Source: Thermoactinomyces intermedius
GTDB lineage: Bacteria; Bacillota; Bacilli; Thermoactinomycetales; Thermoactinomycetaceae
NCBI RefSeq assembly: GCF_016055025.1
Contig: NZ_JAECVW010000002.1
Strand: one strand, 5' to 3'
Length of the DNA stretch: 64,000 bases
Below, in pieces: positions 1 through 8,962 of this stretch. The notes beneath the pieces were generated by a model that ran no database searches, had not been told where the DNA came from, and saw only the letters and a list, made by a program, of their open reading frames with translations. The first letter of the stretch is position 1. Each line of letters begins with the position of its first letter. The position numbers and the translations under genes are program-made.

Positions 1-207
1 CCGACATGCTCCAAACGCAACACCTTGTCGCCGAGTGCCGAACGGATTCGTTTGGCTTCCCGCTTAAACAACTCCGGCCAACGCGGATCATACTCCTCGA
101 GATGGATGGTTGCATTGTGGGGTTTCAACTTTTCCCACGGTAACCTTTTGAAGCTCTTCGTCACTCACGGGTTTAAATTCCCGACCCTGTCCGCTTCCCT
201 CAACCAT
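1..207 (-). CDS. GrpB/UPF0157 family protein, 5' part, frameshifted
   Basis: The minus strand has AAGGAGG followed by an ATG at 207. The first frame reads about 25 residues ending EELQKVTVGK. After a run of four T (130-133; AAAA on the coding strand) the +1 frame continues with KLKPHNATIHLEEYDPRWPE and then LFKREAKRIRSALGDK and LRLEHVG. This is the conserved N-terminus of GrpB-family nucleotidyltransferase-like proteins (YDPxWP...EHVGSTS). Removing one A restores a single frame. The 3' end lies outside the window. The family's biochemical role is poorly known. The frameshift may be real or a homopolymer error. Confidence 0.7.
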
Positions 208-364
208 GGTGATTTTCCTCCTTTTCCAATCATCTTGACACCGGTTACAGGATGAACGTCCTTGACCCCATCAATCCTCTTCTTTGCTAATGATATTCAA
301 TTTTTGCCGGGTATCCCATGGTACCACTTATCCCCATCAACCGGCAAGAAACCGTTTTTGAACG

Positions 365-395
365 TAAAAAATCCCCGGAGCGGCAAACCCCGGGG
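365..395 (-). terminator. Rho-independent terminator of the siderophore operon
   Basis: CCCCGG at 373-378 pairs with CCGGGG at 390-395. Read on the minus strand the hairpin is followed by ATTTTTT. It lies 10 bases beyond the stop codon of the last operon gene. Confidence 0.75.
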
Positions 396-404
396 TTCGT
401 CTTT

Positions 405-2186
405 TTAAGACAAAGCCAGTGCGTTGGTCACTTTTCCGTATTCAGAAGCGTGAGGACGGTCCACATCATCTTCATATCCGTAATCCAGCATCCGGTTGCG
501 GTTGAGGCAGAGTTTGGTGAATTTCGGACGGAGCAAATCGAACAATTGGAAACGTTCTTTGAGTTCGGGGAACCGCTTTTGGTAAGCCAGGATGGTTTCC
601 CGCGCTTTTTTCCAGAATGCTTCCTCCGGATACTGATGATGTTGTTCCAACAAATCCGACAGATAGCGCATATGGCAGATAAACAATCCGGTGAAAATAA
701 ATTGGCAAAGCCCTTCCGGCTCTTCACTGCGCAACACCTGTCTCAGGTCTTCCGACAAATCTTTCAATTCCGGCAAGGGTTCCCGGCTCACGTTGACATC
801 ATCAACAAAGTCTTTCATCGCCAGGCGGGACGGAACGGAGTCTTTCAACACCAAAATGGTGTTTTGCCCGTGAGGGGAGAAAACCACCCCGTAGCGATAC
901 AAGTAATGGAGCAACGGCGGCAAAATGGCTTCAAACAACCGATCCAGCCATTCATCCAGCCGGAGCCCCGATTTCTCCACCAACCGGGAGACAAACGGTT
1001 TTCCTTCCCCGTCCACATGCAACAGAGCCGCCAGGGTAATCGGTTTTTCTCCTTCCTCCATAAAGTTGTAGATGCTTTCCCGCCAAATGCAACCCAACAT
1101 CTCCAAATATTGATAAGGCGCTCCCTGGAGCTTGGCATAATAAGGATGATCGTAGTTGATGCTGGCCACTTCCCCCGGCAAGATCAACCTGCACTCCTTG
1201 TGCAAATACGGATCGTTTTTCCATATGTTCCAGATATATTCCGTGATTTTGGGGGCCAACACGGTCCTTTCGCCGGGCAATCCGCGGTAAACCAAGGTGT
1301 TTAAAATGCTCATCGGCAACTTGACATGATGCTTCTCTTTGGAACTGGTATTGACAAAGGTGCGGATCGATTGTTGCGGCAGATATTCATCTTCCCCGGT
1401 TCCCAGCAGGACGATCCGGTTTTGCGCGAGTTCTTCCGCAAAAAATGGAACAATATAATGATCCCACTGCCAGGGATGCACCGGCATGAAGTAATAATCT
1501 TTGTCATCCAATCCGTTTTGCATGAGGACTTGCCGGAAGGATTCCACTTGTTTTTCTCCCAGTTCTTTTTTCACCAGCTCCTCATATTTGACACCGTCGA
1601 CCGAATGAAAATCGGCTCTTTCTTTATGCACGGCGATCCAGGACAATTTGGCCTTATTTTTCTGTTCCGGGGCATACTTCAGGTAATCTTCATGGCTAAA
1701 CCCGATTCTCCCCTTGTTGTAAGTGATCCACGGATGTCCTTCCATTTCTCCTTCCAGCTCGGCATAATCCAAATCGGTCAAATCAAGCTGTTGGTTTTTC
1801 TTTTTTTCAAGGATATATGCATCCGCCACCAGGGTGTGGGTGTATTCCCGAATCAAATGCCCCGCCGTCATCGAATTCATGCCGATGGTGCTTTGGATGT
1901 CCAGCAAAAATTGAATCGGATTGGTGGCTGGCTTCACCTCCCCGTTTTCCTGGCGGTAAATGGTGTCGCCATAGACACGGTAACTGTCAAACAACCGTTT
2001 TTTCACTTCGAAAGTGTATGTGACACCGCTTTTCAGCTCCAAACGGCAACGTTGATTCTCCCCGTCTGCCTTTTCCATTTCCGGATGAATGATGTCTTCA
2101 TACAGAAACTCGGCAATCATCTTGATCAACAAATTCCGGGAAACGTTCTCCCATGTTTCCGGTTGAAAACGTTTCAGTGTATTCAT
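405..2186 (-). CDS. rhbF: IucA/IucC-family NIS siderophore synthetase, RhbF-like
   Basis: This 593-residue protein has the usual length and motifs of NRPS-independent siderophore synthetases: MPVHPWQW near residue 240, the basic SIRTF...SKEKHHVKLP segment, ALLHVDGEGKPF, and SPHGQNTILVL for ATP/carboxylate binding. Such enzymes adenylate citrate or a citryl intermediate and condense it with an amine. As the last gene of an rhbABCDEF-ordered operon it probably adds the second hydroxamate arm to form schizokinen in the cytosol. The ATG at 2186 lies 15 bases past the stop of the preceding gene. Order and family support the symbol; which synthetase acts first is inference. Confidence 0.9.
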   Translation of the reverse strand: MNTLKRFQPETWENVSRNLLIKMIAEFLYEDIIHPEMEKADGENQRCRLELKSGVTYTFEVKKRLFDSYRVYGDTIYRQENGEVKPATNPIQFLLDIQSTIGMNSMTAGHLIREYTHTLVADAYILEKKKNQQLDLTDLDYAELEGEMEGHPWITYNKGRIGFSHEDYLKYAPEQKNKAKLSWIAVHKERADFHSVDGVKYEELVKKELGEKQVESFRQVLMQNGLDDKDYYFMPVHPWQWDHYIVPFFAEELAQNRIVLLGTGEDEYLPQQSIRTFVNTSSKEKHHVKLPMSILNTLVYRGLPGERTVLAPKITEYIWNIWKNDPYLHKECRLILPGEVASINYDHPYYAKLQGAPYQYLEMLGCIWRESIYNFMEEGEKPITLAALLHVDGEGKPFVSRLVEKSGLRLDEWLDRLFEAILPPLLHYLYRYGVVFSPHGQNTILVLKDSVPSRLAMKDFVDDVNVSREPLPELKDLSEDLRQVLRSEEPEGLCQFIFTGLFICHMRYLSDLLEQHHQYPEEAFWKKARETILAYQKRFPELKERFQLFDLLRPKFTKLCLNRNRMLDYGYEDDVDRPHASEYGKVTNALALS

Positions 2187-2201
2187 GCTGCATCACTCCC
2201 T

Positions 2202-3572
2202 TTATACCGTTAAAGAGGATATTTGATGTACATCCCCGGTGGTGTTGATTTCCTCTTGGACTCCGAATTGCTGAAAAACATTCCGTTTTTGAACCGGGTA
2301 AATTTCCCGTCCGGTCAATGTATTGATAATCACGGAATTCCGGTAAGCCCCGAGTCCCAGATCCGGTGCCCCCACCCCGTGGGTATGAAGCTCTGCATTC
2401 TGCACAAAAATCTCGTTTTCGGTTTCTTTGGTCTTTTTGAGCCGGTAATCCAATGACACCTGATAACGTTGCTTTTCATCCCAGGCAATCAGGTCGGACA
2501 AATTTTTGACACAGGATGGAATCGGATGCTGGTAACCTGTTGCCAAAACAACCACTTCACTTTCATGCGTGAAAGTTTTGTTTTGCTCGCGGTGGTGACA
2601 AGTCAGGCGATACCTTTTTTCTCCCGGCACCGGCTCGATTTTTTGGATTTCCGTTTGAGCCAGCATCCGCACCGGCACGGTTTGATTTCCCACGGTCCGT
2701 TCGTAAAGCAGTTCATAAATATCGGCGATGGTGGCGGCACTGATGCCCTTGTACCACAAATCCTGGGTTTTCAACCGGGCCTCTCTCACCTCCGGCGGCA
2801 GGGAATAAAAGTAGTGAATGTAATCCGGCGAAAAATGTTCCAGCCCCAGTTTGGAATACTCCATCGGGAAAAATCCGGTGGAACGGGTCAGCCAATCCAG
2901 CCGGTAGCCGTGATTTTTTTGTTCCTGAAGCAAGGTGTAAAAGACTTCCGCCGCACTTTGCCCTGATCCGACCACGGTAATGGATTTGGCTTCTTTGCAC
3001 CGGTTGAGCCGCTCCAAAAAGTGGGCCGAGTGAAAAATATCTTCTTCCGGCAACCCTTGAAACGCCGGATGAACAGAGGGAACACTGCCGACGCCGAGCA
3101 CCAGGTGTTTTGCGTGATAAACCGAAGTTTGTCCGGTCGCAGGCGATGTGACTTCCACGCGGAAGTACGTTTCACTCTCTTCGATCCAGTCGATTTTCGT
3201 CACTTTTTGCCCGAACCGGCAGGTTTTCAGATTTTGTGACACCCAACGGCAATATTCGTTGTATTCCCGGCGCGGAATCAGAAAGCGCTCCAAAAAGTAG
3301 AAATGATAAAGTCTTTGCTGTTCCTTCAGATAATTCAAGAACGTATAGCGGCTGGTCGGATCCGCCATCGTCACCAGATCGGCAAAAAAGGGAACTTGCA
3401 AGGTGGTTCCTTCCATTAACAGGCCCGGATGCCAGTCAAAGCGGGGTTTCTGCTCAAAAAACACCGCTTTGACTTCCGTCACGGGATCAAGCAATGCCGC
3501 CAGCCCCAAATTGAAGGGACCAAGCCCGACACCGATCAAATCAAACATCTCATTCGACTCATGCTTCACCAT
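2202..3572 (-). CDS. rhbE: FAD-dependent lysine/ornithine-type N-monooxygenase, RhbE-like
   Basis: The 456-residue protein belongs to the IucD/SidA/PvdA class of N-hydroxylating monooxygenases. It has the FAD site GVGLGPFNLGLAAL near the N-terminus, the NADPH site VVGSGQSAAEVF around residue 200, and the closing LATGYQHP motif. In the rhizobactin/schizokinen pathway this enzyme hydroxylates the terminal amine of 1,3-diaminopropane before acetylation. Its start overlaps the end of the GNAT gene by 14 bases, which indicates translational coupling. Substrate is inferred from the neighbouring diaminobutyrate genes. Confidence 0.92.
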   Translation of the reverse strand: MVKHESNEMFDLIGVGLGPFNLGLAALLDPVTEVKAVFFEQKPRFDWHPGLLMEGTTLQVPFFADLVTMADPTSRYTFLNYLKEQQRLYHFYFLERFLIPRREYNEYCRWVSQNLKTCRFGQKVTKIDWIEESETYFRVEVTSPATGQTSVYHAKHLVLGVGSVPSVHPAFQGLPEEDIFHSAHFLERLNRCKEAKSITVVGSGQSAAEVFYTLLQEQKNHGYRLDWLTRSTGFFPMEYSKLGLEHFSPDYIHYFYSLPPEVREARLKTQDLWYKGISAATIADIYELLYERTVGNQTVPVRMLAQTEIQKIEPVPGEKRYRLTCHHREQNKTFTHESEVVVLATGYQHPIPSCVKNLSDLIAWDEKQRYQVSLDYRLKKTKETENEIFVQNAELHTHGVGAPDLGLGAYRNSVIINTLTGREIYPVQKRNVFQQFGVQEEINTTGDVHQISSLTV

Positions 3573-4146
3573 GGTTCCATCTCCTTTGAAAAGTGTCCCG
3601 GCAGCAAAACATCAAAGCCGCCCGCTTGTCCGGCAAATCAATCTCCCGTTGAAATTCAAATCCGCATTTTTCAAAGATATGGATCATTTTTTTATTTCGG
3701 ATATCCGGTTCGGCAACGACTTTTTGCGTCGGTTGATGCTGAAATAACCGGTACGTCATGGCCCTTAACAGGGGTAAAGCATATCCTTTCCCCAAAAACG
3801 AGCGCGGACCGATCAAAAGATGAATCCCTTGATCTTCGGGGTCATAGTCATAATGTTTTCCGAGAATATCCCCCCGGACCCAATAGGTTTCCCAATAGCT
3901 CATGGGCGTGCCGTCAAGGGAACCGATATGAAGGGTTTGGTGTGGATCCGCCAAGAATTTGCGCAAATGTTCACGGTATTGATCATAGGGAATGTTTAAA
4001 TTCCAAAACGGAATGACATGCGGTTGATGCATCCACTCATGCAGCCTGTCCAAATCTTTTTCCATCTCCACCCGGCGAAATGATATCTCTTTGCCGATGT
4101 CAGGATCCTTCATCGCAAACGTTTCAGACATGACTGGGTATTTCAT
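3559..4146 (-). CDS. rhbD: GNAT hydroxamate N-acetyltransferase, RhbD-like
   Basis: A 195-residue acyltransferase of the IucB/RhbD/AlcB type (siderophore GNAT; EISFRRVEMEKDLDRLHEWM, then GPRSFLGKGYALPLLRAM as the acetyl-CoA loop, and VVAEPDIRNKKMIHIFEKCG). It should acetylate N-hydroxy-1,3-diaminopropane to give the hydroxamate arm. The open frame reaches to 4284, but AAGGAGAG precedes the ATG at 4146, so this start is preferred; it overlaps the upstream gene's end by 23 bases. A second in-frame ATG at 4131 is possible. Confidence 0.9.
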   Translation of the reverse strand: MKYPVMSETFAMKDPDIGKEISFRRVEMEKDLDRLHEWMHQPHVIPFWNLNIPYDQYREHLRKFLADPHQTLHIGSLDGTPMSYWETYWVRGDILGKHYDYDPEDQGIHLLIGPRSFLGKGYALPLLRAMTYRLFQHQPTQKVVAEPDIRNKKMIHIFEKCGFEFQREIDLPDKRAALMFCCRDTFQRRWNHGEA

Positions 4147-5959
4147 CGCAAACTTTCTCTCCTTGACGCAAGGGATTTTGAATTTGAACATAAACCGACT
4201 GGCTTTCCATCGGCCCCACCAGTTCGTCCATATCATGAAGACGGGTGAGCAGATTGGCTTTCCCCGGCAGCCATTCATCTTCAAGAAGGCTTTCGATCAA
4301 GCGGGAAGGTTTCCGGTTCTTGGGCAACCATTTTCGAAGCGCTCCGGCAAGCTCTTCCAACAGGATCTTTTCGTTTGCCAGGCCACATCCCCCGAAAGCA
4401 TTGATCAGCCCGAATAAATGATTGATAAAAAAGTAGTAGCGGAAACGCTCATCGGCCACGGCATCGGCACACAGGGTATGGCTTTTTTCATTAACGCCCG
4501 GCAGGATTTCTTGCAGCTTGTCAAAGGTGGATTCACAATAGTAATAACCTTGGTTATCCCGGTAGAAGAACTCGCCCGGGTATCCGTCTTTCAGTTTCAC
4601 CAGACTGTTTTGCTGATGGGCCTCCAGTGCGATGCCGTATTCCATATACAGCCACATCAGCGGTTCAAACGAAATCGACAAGTATTTCTTGAACCAATCC
4701 AAGCTCACTTGTCCGGGATCTCTGCCTTCCCTTTCTGCCAGTTCTTTGATCACTGTGGCCAAGCGGGGTTCAAATCCGGGCAGGGCATCTTGACAAAGCC
4801 CGGCAAGCAATGTGACGTCTTTTTTACCACCTCCCTGAAACGGGTTTTCCCGCAAAACCACCTCAAACCCCGACTCATCCGCACCCGGAAGCTCAATGGT
4901 GATAAAGGCAGGGTCTTTGACCACATGAAATCCGGGATATTTTTGCTGTAATCGGTTCCCGATCTCACTGTCCAACAGGCGGGTCACTTCCACCCCCCTC
5001 TCCAACTCCTTATACAGATTTTGCCGGACGGAGTTGGTGATCTTGATCCGGACAGAGAATTTCAACATGAAGGAAGATCCCGGATGGTAGACCGTGCGGA
5101 TGGATGCGGTCGGATAATAAGCTTTTCCCAGGACCCCCAGATCTTCCAATAACCCCTTGTCCATCAACGACCGGACCCGTTCATCTTCCAACAAATGTTT
5201 GGCTTGCAACGGATGGACGGGCAAAAGGGAATATTCATCCTCTTTCAGATACTTTTCTTTAAAGGACGGATCCACTTCCCGGTCGTTCCAAAGCTCTTTT
5301 TTGATCCAGTCTGTCGCAGATTCCGGCAAGTTGCTTCCTTCTTTGACAATGGAACGGTGGGCACGGAAATAATGCAGGGAAAAACGTCCCTTCAATTCGG
5401 GAGAATAGGTTTTTTGCTCCTGCTCCGGAATGCCTTGCCGGCTTTTGGGCGTCGGATGCAGCAAATGTCCGAAAATGAGGGATTGTTCCGCATCCAAATA
5501 ATCAAAGTGCGTACGGTACAGTTCTTCTGCATCTTGATATCTCTGCGCCACAAACGTTTCGATTTCATGGCAGCTTTGGATCACGCGCAGAACCAGCTCA
5601 TCCGGAAAGACATTCAATTTTCGTTCAACGGTCAATTCTTTGGTCAGCATCGTCACCAACGTCACATAATCCAGTTCCCTCAGCTTTCCGCCTTCTCCCA
5701 TCCGGTAGAAAAACGGGAAGTAAAAGAGATGCCGGCCGGTCAGGGACCAGTATTTCACCGGGGCGATGATCTCCATCTGATGGTGCTTTAAGGAAACAAC
5801 CAAAAATTCTTTTGCCGGCGAATCGGCCAGTTTTTGGTTGTGAATCCGGTTTTTCTTCCACTCATCCTTGGCATACCGTTTGAATTGCCGGGTTTCTCTG
5901 AGGTAACAGTTGAAAAAGGCCAGCATGCTGGCTTGTTCCGCAATTTTTTTAGCCTCCAT
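4124..5959 (-). CDS. rhbC: IucA/IucC-family NIS siderophore synthetase, RhbC-like
   Basis: A second NIS synthetase, 611 residues, with the LLPVHPLQAKHLL motif, the basic SIRTVYHPGSSFMLKFSVRIKITN substrate/ATP segment (residues about 285-315), and EAHQQNSLVKL near residue 450. Together with the RhbF-like enzyme it would condense two N-acetyl-N-hydroxy-diaminopropane arms onto citrate. Its ATG at 5959 overlaps the decarboxylase stop by 11 bases. Two synthetases plus the diaminopropane pathway are characteristic of rhizobactin 1021 and schizokinen loci. Confidence 0.92.
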   Translation of the reverse strand: MEAKKIAEQASMLAFFNCYLRETRQFKRYAKDEWKKNRIHNQKLADSPAKEFLVVSLKHHQMEIIAPVKYWSLTGRHLFYFPFFYRMGEGGKLRELDYVTLVTMLTKELTVERKLNVFPDELVLRVIQSCHEIETFVAQRYQDAEELYRTHFDYLDAEQSLIFGHLLHPTPKSRQGIPEQEQKTYSPELKGRFSLHYFRAHRSIVKEGSNLPESATDWIKKELWNDREVDPSFKEKYLKEDEYSLLPVHPLQAKHLLEDERVRSLMDKGLLEDLGVLGKAYYPTASIRTVYHPGSSFMLKFSVRIKITNSVRQNLYKELERGVEVTRLLDSEIGNRLQQKYPGFHVVKDPAFITIELPGADESGFEVVLRENPFQGGGKKDVTLLAGLCQDALPGFEPRLATVIKELAEREGRDPGQVSLDWFKKYLSISFEPLMWLYMEYGIALEAHQQNSLVKLKDGYPGEFFYRDNQGYYYCESTFDKLQEILPGVNEKSHTLCADAVADERFRYYFFINHLFGLINAFGGCGLANEKILLEELAGALRKWLPKNRKPSRLIESLLEDEWLPGKANLLTRLHDMDELVGPMESQSVYVQIQNPLRQGEKVCDEIPSHV

Positions 5960-7475
5960 ACGAATCTTTCTCTCTCCTCTCTTCTTCCAGTTCCAATCCG
6001 GTTTTCCTGACTTCCTCCAGTATTTCAGTCAAAACGGAAAGCGTGATCCGGGGATTGATGATCGTCAGTTTCAGCGAAGTCAGCCCGTCCACTTTGGTCA
6101 AAGCCATCACCGCTTTCCCCCGTTGCAACAACGTTTGGCGAATATCCCGGTTGATCTGATGAAGATCCACCGTTTGATCCCGGGGGACATAACGAAAAAC
6201 AAGGGCATTCATTTGGGGCGGATCATTGACCAGTTGCAAGTGTCCGGCCCGCCGAATCCAGTCCGCTGCCTTTTTGGTCACCCCGATCGTATGGTCAATC
6301 ATCCCGGCAAATTGTTTTTTTCCGACCGCTTGCATAGAAACAAACAGTTTTAATGCATCGAACCGGCGGGTGGTTTGCACCGATTTATGAACCAGATGAG
6401 GAATTCCCATCCTTTCATCTTCTTCTGAATTTAAATAATCTGCATGCCGCTTGATCAGTTGAAACCGGGACCCGTCTTTTAACAGAAAGGCTCCGCAACT
6501 GATCGGCTGATAAAACAGTTTATGAAAATCGACGGACAGGGAATCCGCCCGCCCGATTCCGTCCAGACGGTGCCGGTGTTTTTCGCTCAAGGCCAACGCG
6601 CCGCCGTAAGCGGCATCGACATGAAACCATGCATTTTCCGCTTCCGCCCTGTCCGCAATCCCCTGCAACGGATCGATGCTGCCAAAATCGGTGGTTCCGG
6701 CCGTCGCCACGATCGCAAACAGATGATAACCATCCTTTTTTAATTGACTGATCTTTTCATCCAAATCGGTTAAACTCATCTGATACTTGGTATCCGTTTT
6801 CACCGGAACCACCGCATTTTCTCCCAATCCGAGCAAGGCAGCCGATTGTTTGATCGTAAAATGCGCGATGTCCGAACAGAGAACCTTCATTTTTCCGGCC
6901 TCCGGCGGTAATCCTTGATGCATCCCGTTTATATTCAGCTTCTGTTTCAAGAAGTGATCCCTTGCCAAAAGAAGTCCCATCAAATTGGACTGGGTTCCGC
7001 CGCTGGTAAAGACACCGTCTCCCTGGAGGTTTCCGTAAAAAACGGAACACAGCCAGGAAACCATTTTTTCTTCCAGGATGGTCGCGGCAGGACTCTGATC
7101 CCAGGAATCCATCGATTGGTTGGTTGCGCTGATCAAAAGCTCCGCAGCCAGGGCCGGCGTCAGCGGGGGACAATGAAGATGTGCGGAACAAGCGGGATCA
7201 TGCACCCGCACGGAATGCCGCAAAATGCGGACTCCGACATCCTCCAGCACTTCACCCAGATCCCGTCCCTCTTCCGGACAAACCGGCATGTCTTTGAGTA
7301 ACGAAACCAGATCGTCAACCCCGGTTCCACTGAACGGTTGGTTCAACGATGCGTAATGTTCATACAAGACCGTTTGTGCTGCCGATATCGCCTGTTGGTA
7401 TGAAGACCACGCTTCCGGTGAATGCCCCAAAAACAAGTCTTTTACCGGCAACTTTGTCATCATGTTGCTGCTCAA
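5949..7475 (-). CDS. rhbB: L-2,4-diaminobutyrate decarboxylase
   Basis: A 508-residue group II PLP decarboxylase. HVDAAYGG (His285, Asp287) and SVDFHKLFYQ, with the PLP lysine at about 319, are diagnostic. It converts L-2,4-diaminobutyrate to 1,3-diaminopropane, the backbone amine of schizokinen-type siderophores. The start lies 12 bases after the aminotransferase stop, consistent with one transcript. Substrate assignment rests on the adjacent diaminobutyrate aminotransferase. Confidence 0.92.
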   Translation of the reverse strand: MSSNMMTKLPVKDLFLGHSPEAWSSYQQAISAAQTVLYEHYASLNQPFSGTGVDDLVSLLKDMPVCPEEGRDLGEVLEDVGVRILRHSVRVHDPACSAHLHCPPLTPALAAELLISATNQSMDSWDQSPAATILEEKMVSWLCSVFYGNLQGDGVFTSGGTQSNLMGLLLARDHFLKQKLNINGMHQGLPPEAGKMKVLCSDIAHFTIKQSAALLGLGENAVVPVKTDTKYQMSLTDLDEKISQLKKDGYHLFAIVATAGTTDFGSIDPLQGIADRAEAENAWFHVDAAYGGALALSEKHRHRLDGIGRADSLSVDFHKLFYQPISCGAFLLKDGSRFQLIKRHADYLNSEEDERMGIPHLVHKSVQTTRRFDALKLFVSMQAVGKKQFAGMIDHTIGVTKKAADWIRRAGHLQLVNDPPQMNALVFRYVPRDQTVDLHQINRDIRQTLLQRGKAVMALTKVDGLTSLKLTIINPRITLSVLTEILEEVRKTGLELEEERREKDSYGG

Positions 7476-7487
7476 TTGCCTTCCCCC

Positions 7488-8849
7488 TTAAACTAGGCCT
7501 CTCGATTGTTCGGCAGCTTTCACTGCTTCCGCAAAGATTTCAACGATGCGTTCGATCTGCTCCGAGGTGATGATCAGCGGAGGCAAGAAACGGACCACAC
7601 TTCCGTGCCGCCCGCCCAACTCCAAAATGAGTCCGCGGTCAAAACACTCTTTTTGAATGAGCCGGGCCATCGCTTGGTCGGTTGGATAACTTCCCAGATG
7701 ATCCGGTTCCTGTTGAGGATCCACCACCTCGACACCGATCATCAGGCCGCGGCCGCGCACCTCGCCGATCACATGGGATTCTTTTTGCACCTTTTTCAAC
7801 CGGCTCATCAATTTTTCTCCCATTTCACGGGCATGTTGTTCGATTTGATTTTGGCGGATATAGCGGATCGTTGCCAGACCGGCGGCCATGGCCAATTGGT
7901 TTCCGCGGAACGTGCCCGCATGTGCTCCGGGAGCCCATTGATCCAACGCCTCATCATACACCACCACCGCGAGCGGCAGCGAACCGCCAATCGCTTTGGA
8001 CAAGGTGATCACATCCGGTATGATTCCCGCATGTTCGAAAGCAAACAGTTTTCCGGTACGTCCGAGACCGGTTTGAATTTCATCCACAATCAACGGAATT
8101 CGATGCTCTCTGGTGATGGACCGGATTTCGCGCACCCATTCATCCGGCGCCGGGATCACTCCGCCTTCGCCTTGGATAATTTCCATGATCATCGCCGCCG
8201 GGGCAGGAATGCCGCTTTCCGGATCTTCCAGTGTCCTCCGGATAAACTGACTGCCAATTGAAGCTCCTTTTTCCCCGCCTTGTCCAAACGGGCAACGATA
8301 AGAGTACGGATAAGGCAAAAAGTGAACATCCGGCATCAATCCCGGAATCGGATCTTTCGGTCCTTTATTCCCCATCAGACTGAGCGCCCCGTGGGTCATG
8401 CCGTGGTAACCGCCTTGAAATGCCAGAACACTGCGCCTTCCGGTGGCGGTTTTCACAATCTTGAGCGCCGCTTCCACCGCATCGGCACCGGCCGGACCGC
8501 AAAACTGAATTTTCGCTCTTTCCCTGAACTCGCGGGGCAAGCTGTCAAACAGCTCCTCCACAAACTCATCTTTTACCGGAGTGGTCAGGTCCAATGTATG
8601 TAAAGGCAACCGGTCTTTGAGCGTCTGCTCAATAGCTTCGGTCACAACCGGGTGATTGTGCCCCAATGCCAACGTCCCGGCTCCCGCCAGACAGTCAACG
8701 TATTTTTTTCCCTCTACATCAGTGACAAAGATTCCGTATGCTTCCCGGATGGCAATCGGGATTCTCCGGGGATAAGAACGCGCATTGGATTCCGTTTGTT
8801 CCTGATGCGCAAGATAATACCGATTGGTTTGTGCATGTGTGATGCTCAT
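7488..8849 (-). CDS. rhbA: Diaminobutyrate--2-oxoglutarate aminotransferase
   Basis: A 453-residue class III aminotransferase. IVDEIQTGLGRTG (Asp256) and TLSKAIGGSLP (PLP Lys285) are visible, as is the CLAGAGTLALGHNHP segment typical of DABA aminotransferases. It makes L-2,4-diaminobutyrate from aspartate semialdehyde and glutamate, the first committed step for 1,3-diaminopropane. It is the first gene of the operon; its leader carries a near-perfect Fur box, so repression by iron is expected. GGGGGATCACC precedes the ATG. Confidence 0.93.
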   Translation of the reverse strand: MSITHAQTNRYYLAHQEQTESNARSYPRRIPIAIREAYGIFVTDVEGKKYVDCLAGAGTLALGHNHPVVTEAIEQTLKDRLPLHTLDLTTPVKDEFVEELFDSLPREFRERAKIQFCGPAGADAVEAALKIVKTATGRRSVLAFQGGYHGMTHGALSLMGNKGPKDPIPGLMPDVHFLPYPYSYRCPFGQGGEKGASIGSQFIRRTLEDPESGIPAPAAMIMEIIQGEGGVIPAPDEWVREIRSITREHRIPLIVDEIQTGLGRTGKLFAFEHAGIIPDVITLSKAIGGSLPLAVVVYDEALDQWAPGAHAGTFRGNQLAMAAGLATIRYIRQNQIEQHAREMGEKLMSRLKKVQKESHVIGEVRGRGLMIGVEVVDPQQEPDHLGSYPTDQAMARLIQKECFDRGLILELGGRHGSVVRFLPPLIITSEQIERIVEIFAEAVKAAEQSRGLV

Positions 8850-8879
8850 TGGTGATCCCCCTTGGGCTCAGCTTATTAT

Positions 8880-8899
8880 TGATAATGATTATCATTATC
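8880..8899 (-). promoter_or_regulatory. Fur box of the siderophore operon
   Basis: 8881-8899 reads GATAATGATTATCATTATC, matching the classical 19-bp Fur box, and 8880-8894 is an exact TGATAAT-G-ATTATCA (7-1-7 motif of Bacillus Fur). It lies about 30 bases upstream of the aminotransferase start. Confidence 0.93.
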
Positions 8900-8914
8900 A
8901 TTTATCCATCGACT

Positions 8915-8944
8915 ATATTAACATGAAGTTTGTTTTTCTGTAAA
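8915..8944 (-). promoter_or_regulatory. Sigma-A-like promoter of the siderophore operon
   Basis: On the minus strand TTTACA (8944-8939) and TAATAT (8920-8915) are separated by 18 bases. Transcription would start just before or within the Fur box, so bound Fur would block initiation. Confidence 0.55.
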
Positions 8945-8962
8945 CGAATTTCCGTAAATTTT

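Noticed and set aside
318..1304. Long plus-strand frame opposite rhbF
   Set aside because: Antisense shadow of a well-supported synthetase gene; no ribosome binding site or family likeness.
1326..2213. 295-codon plus-strand frame
   Set aside because: Shadow of the same synthetase gene on the other strand.
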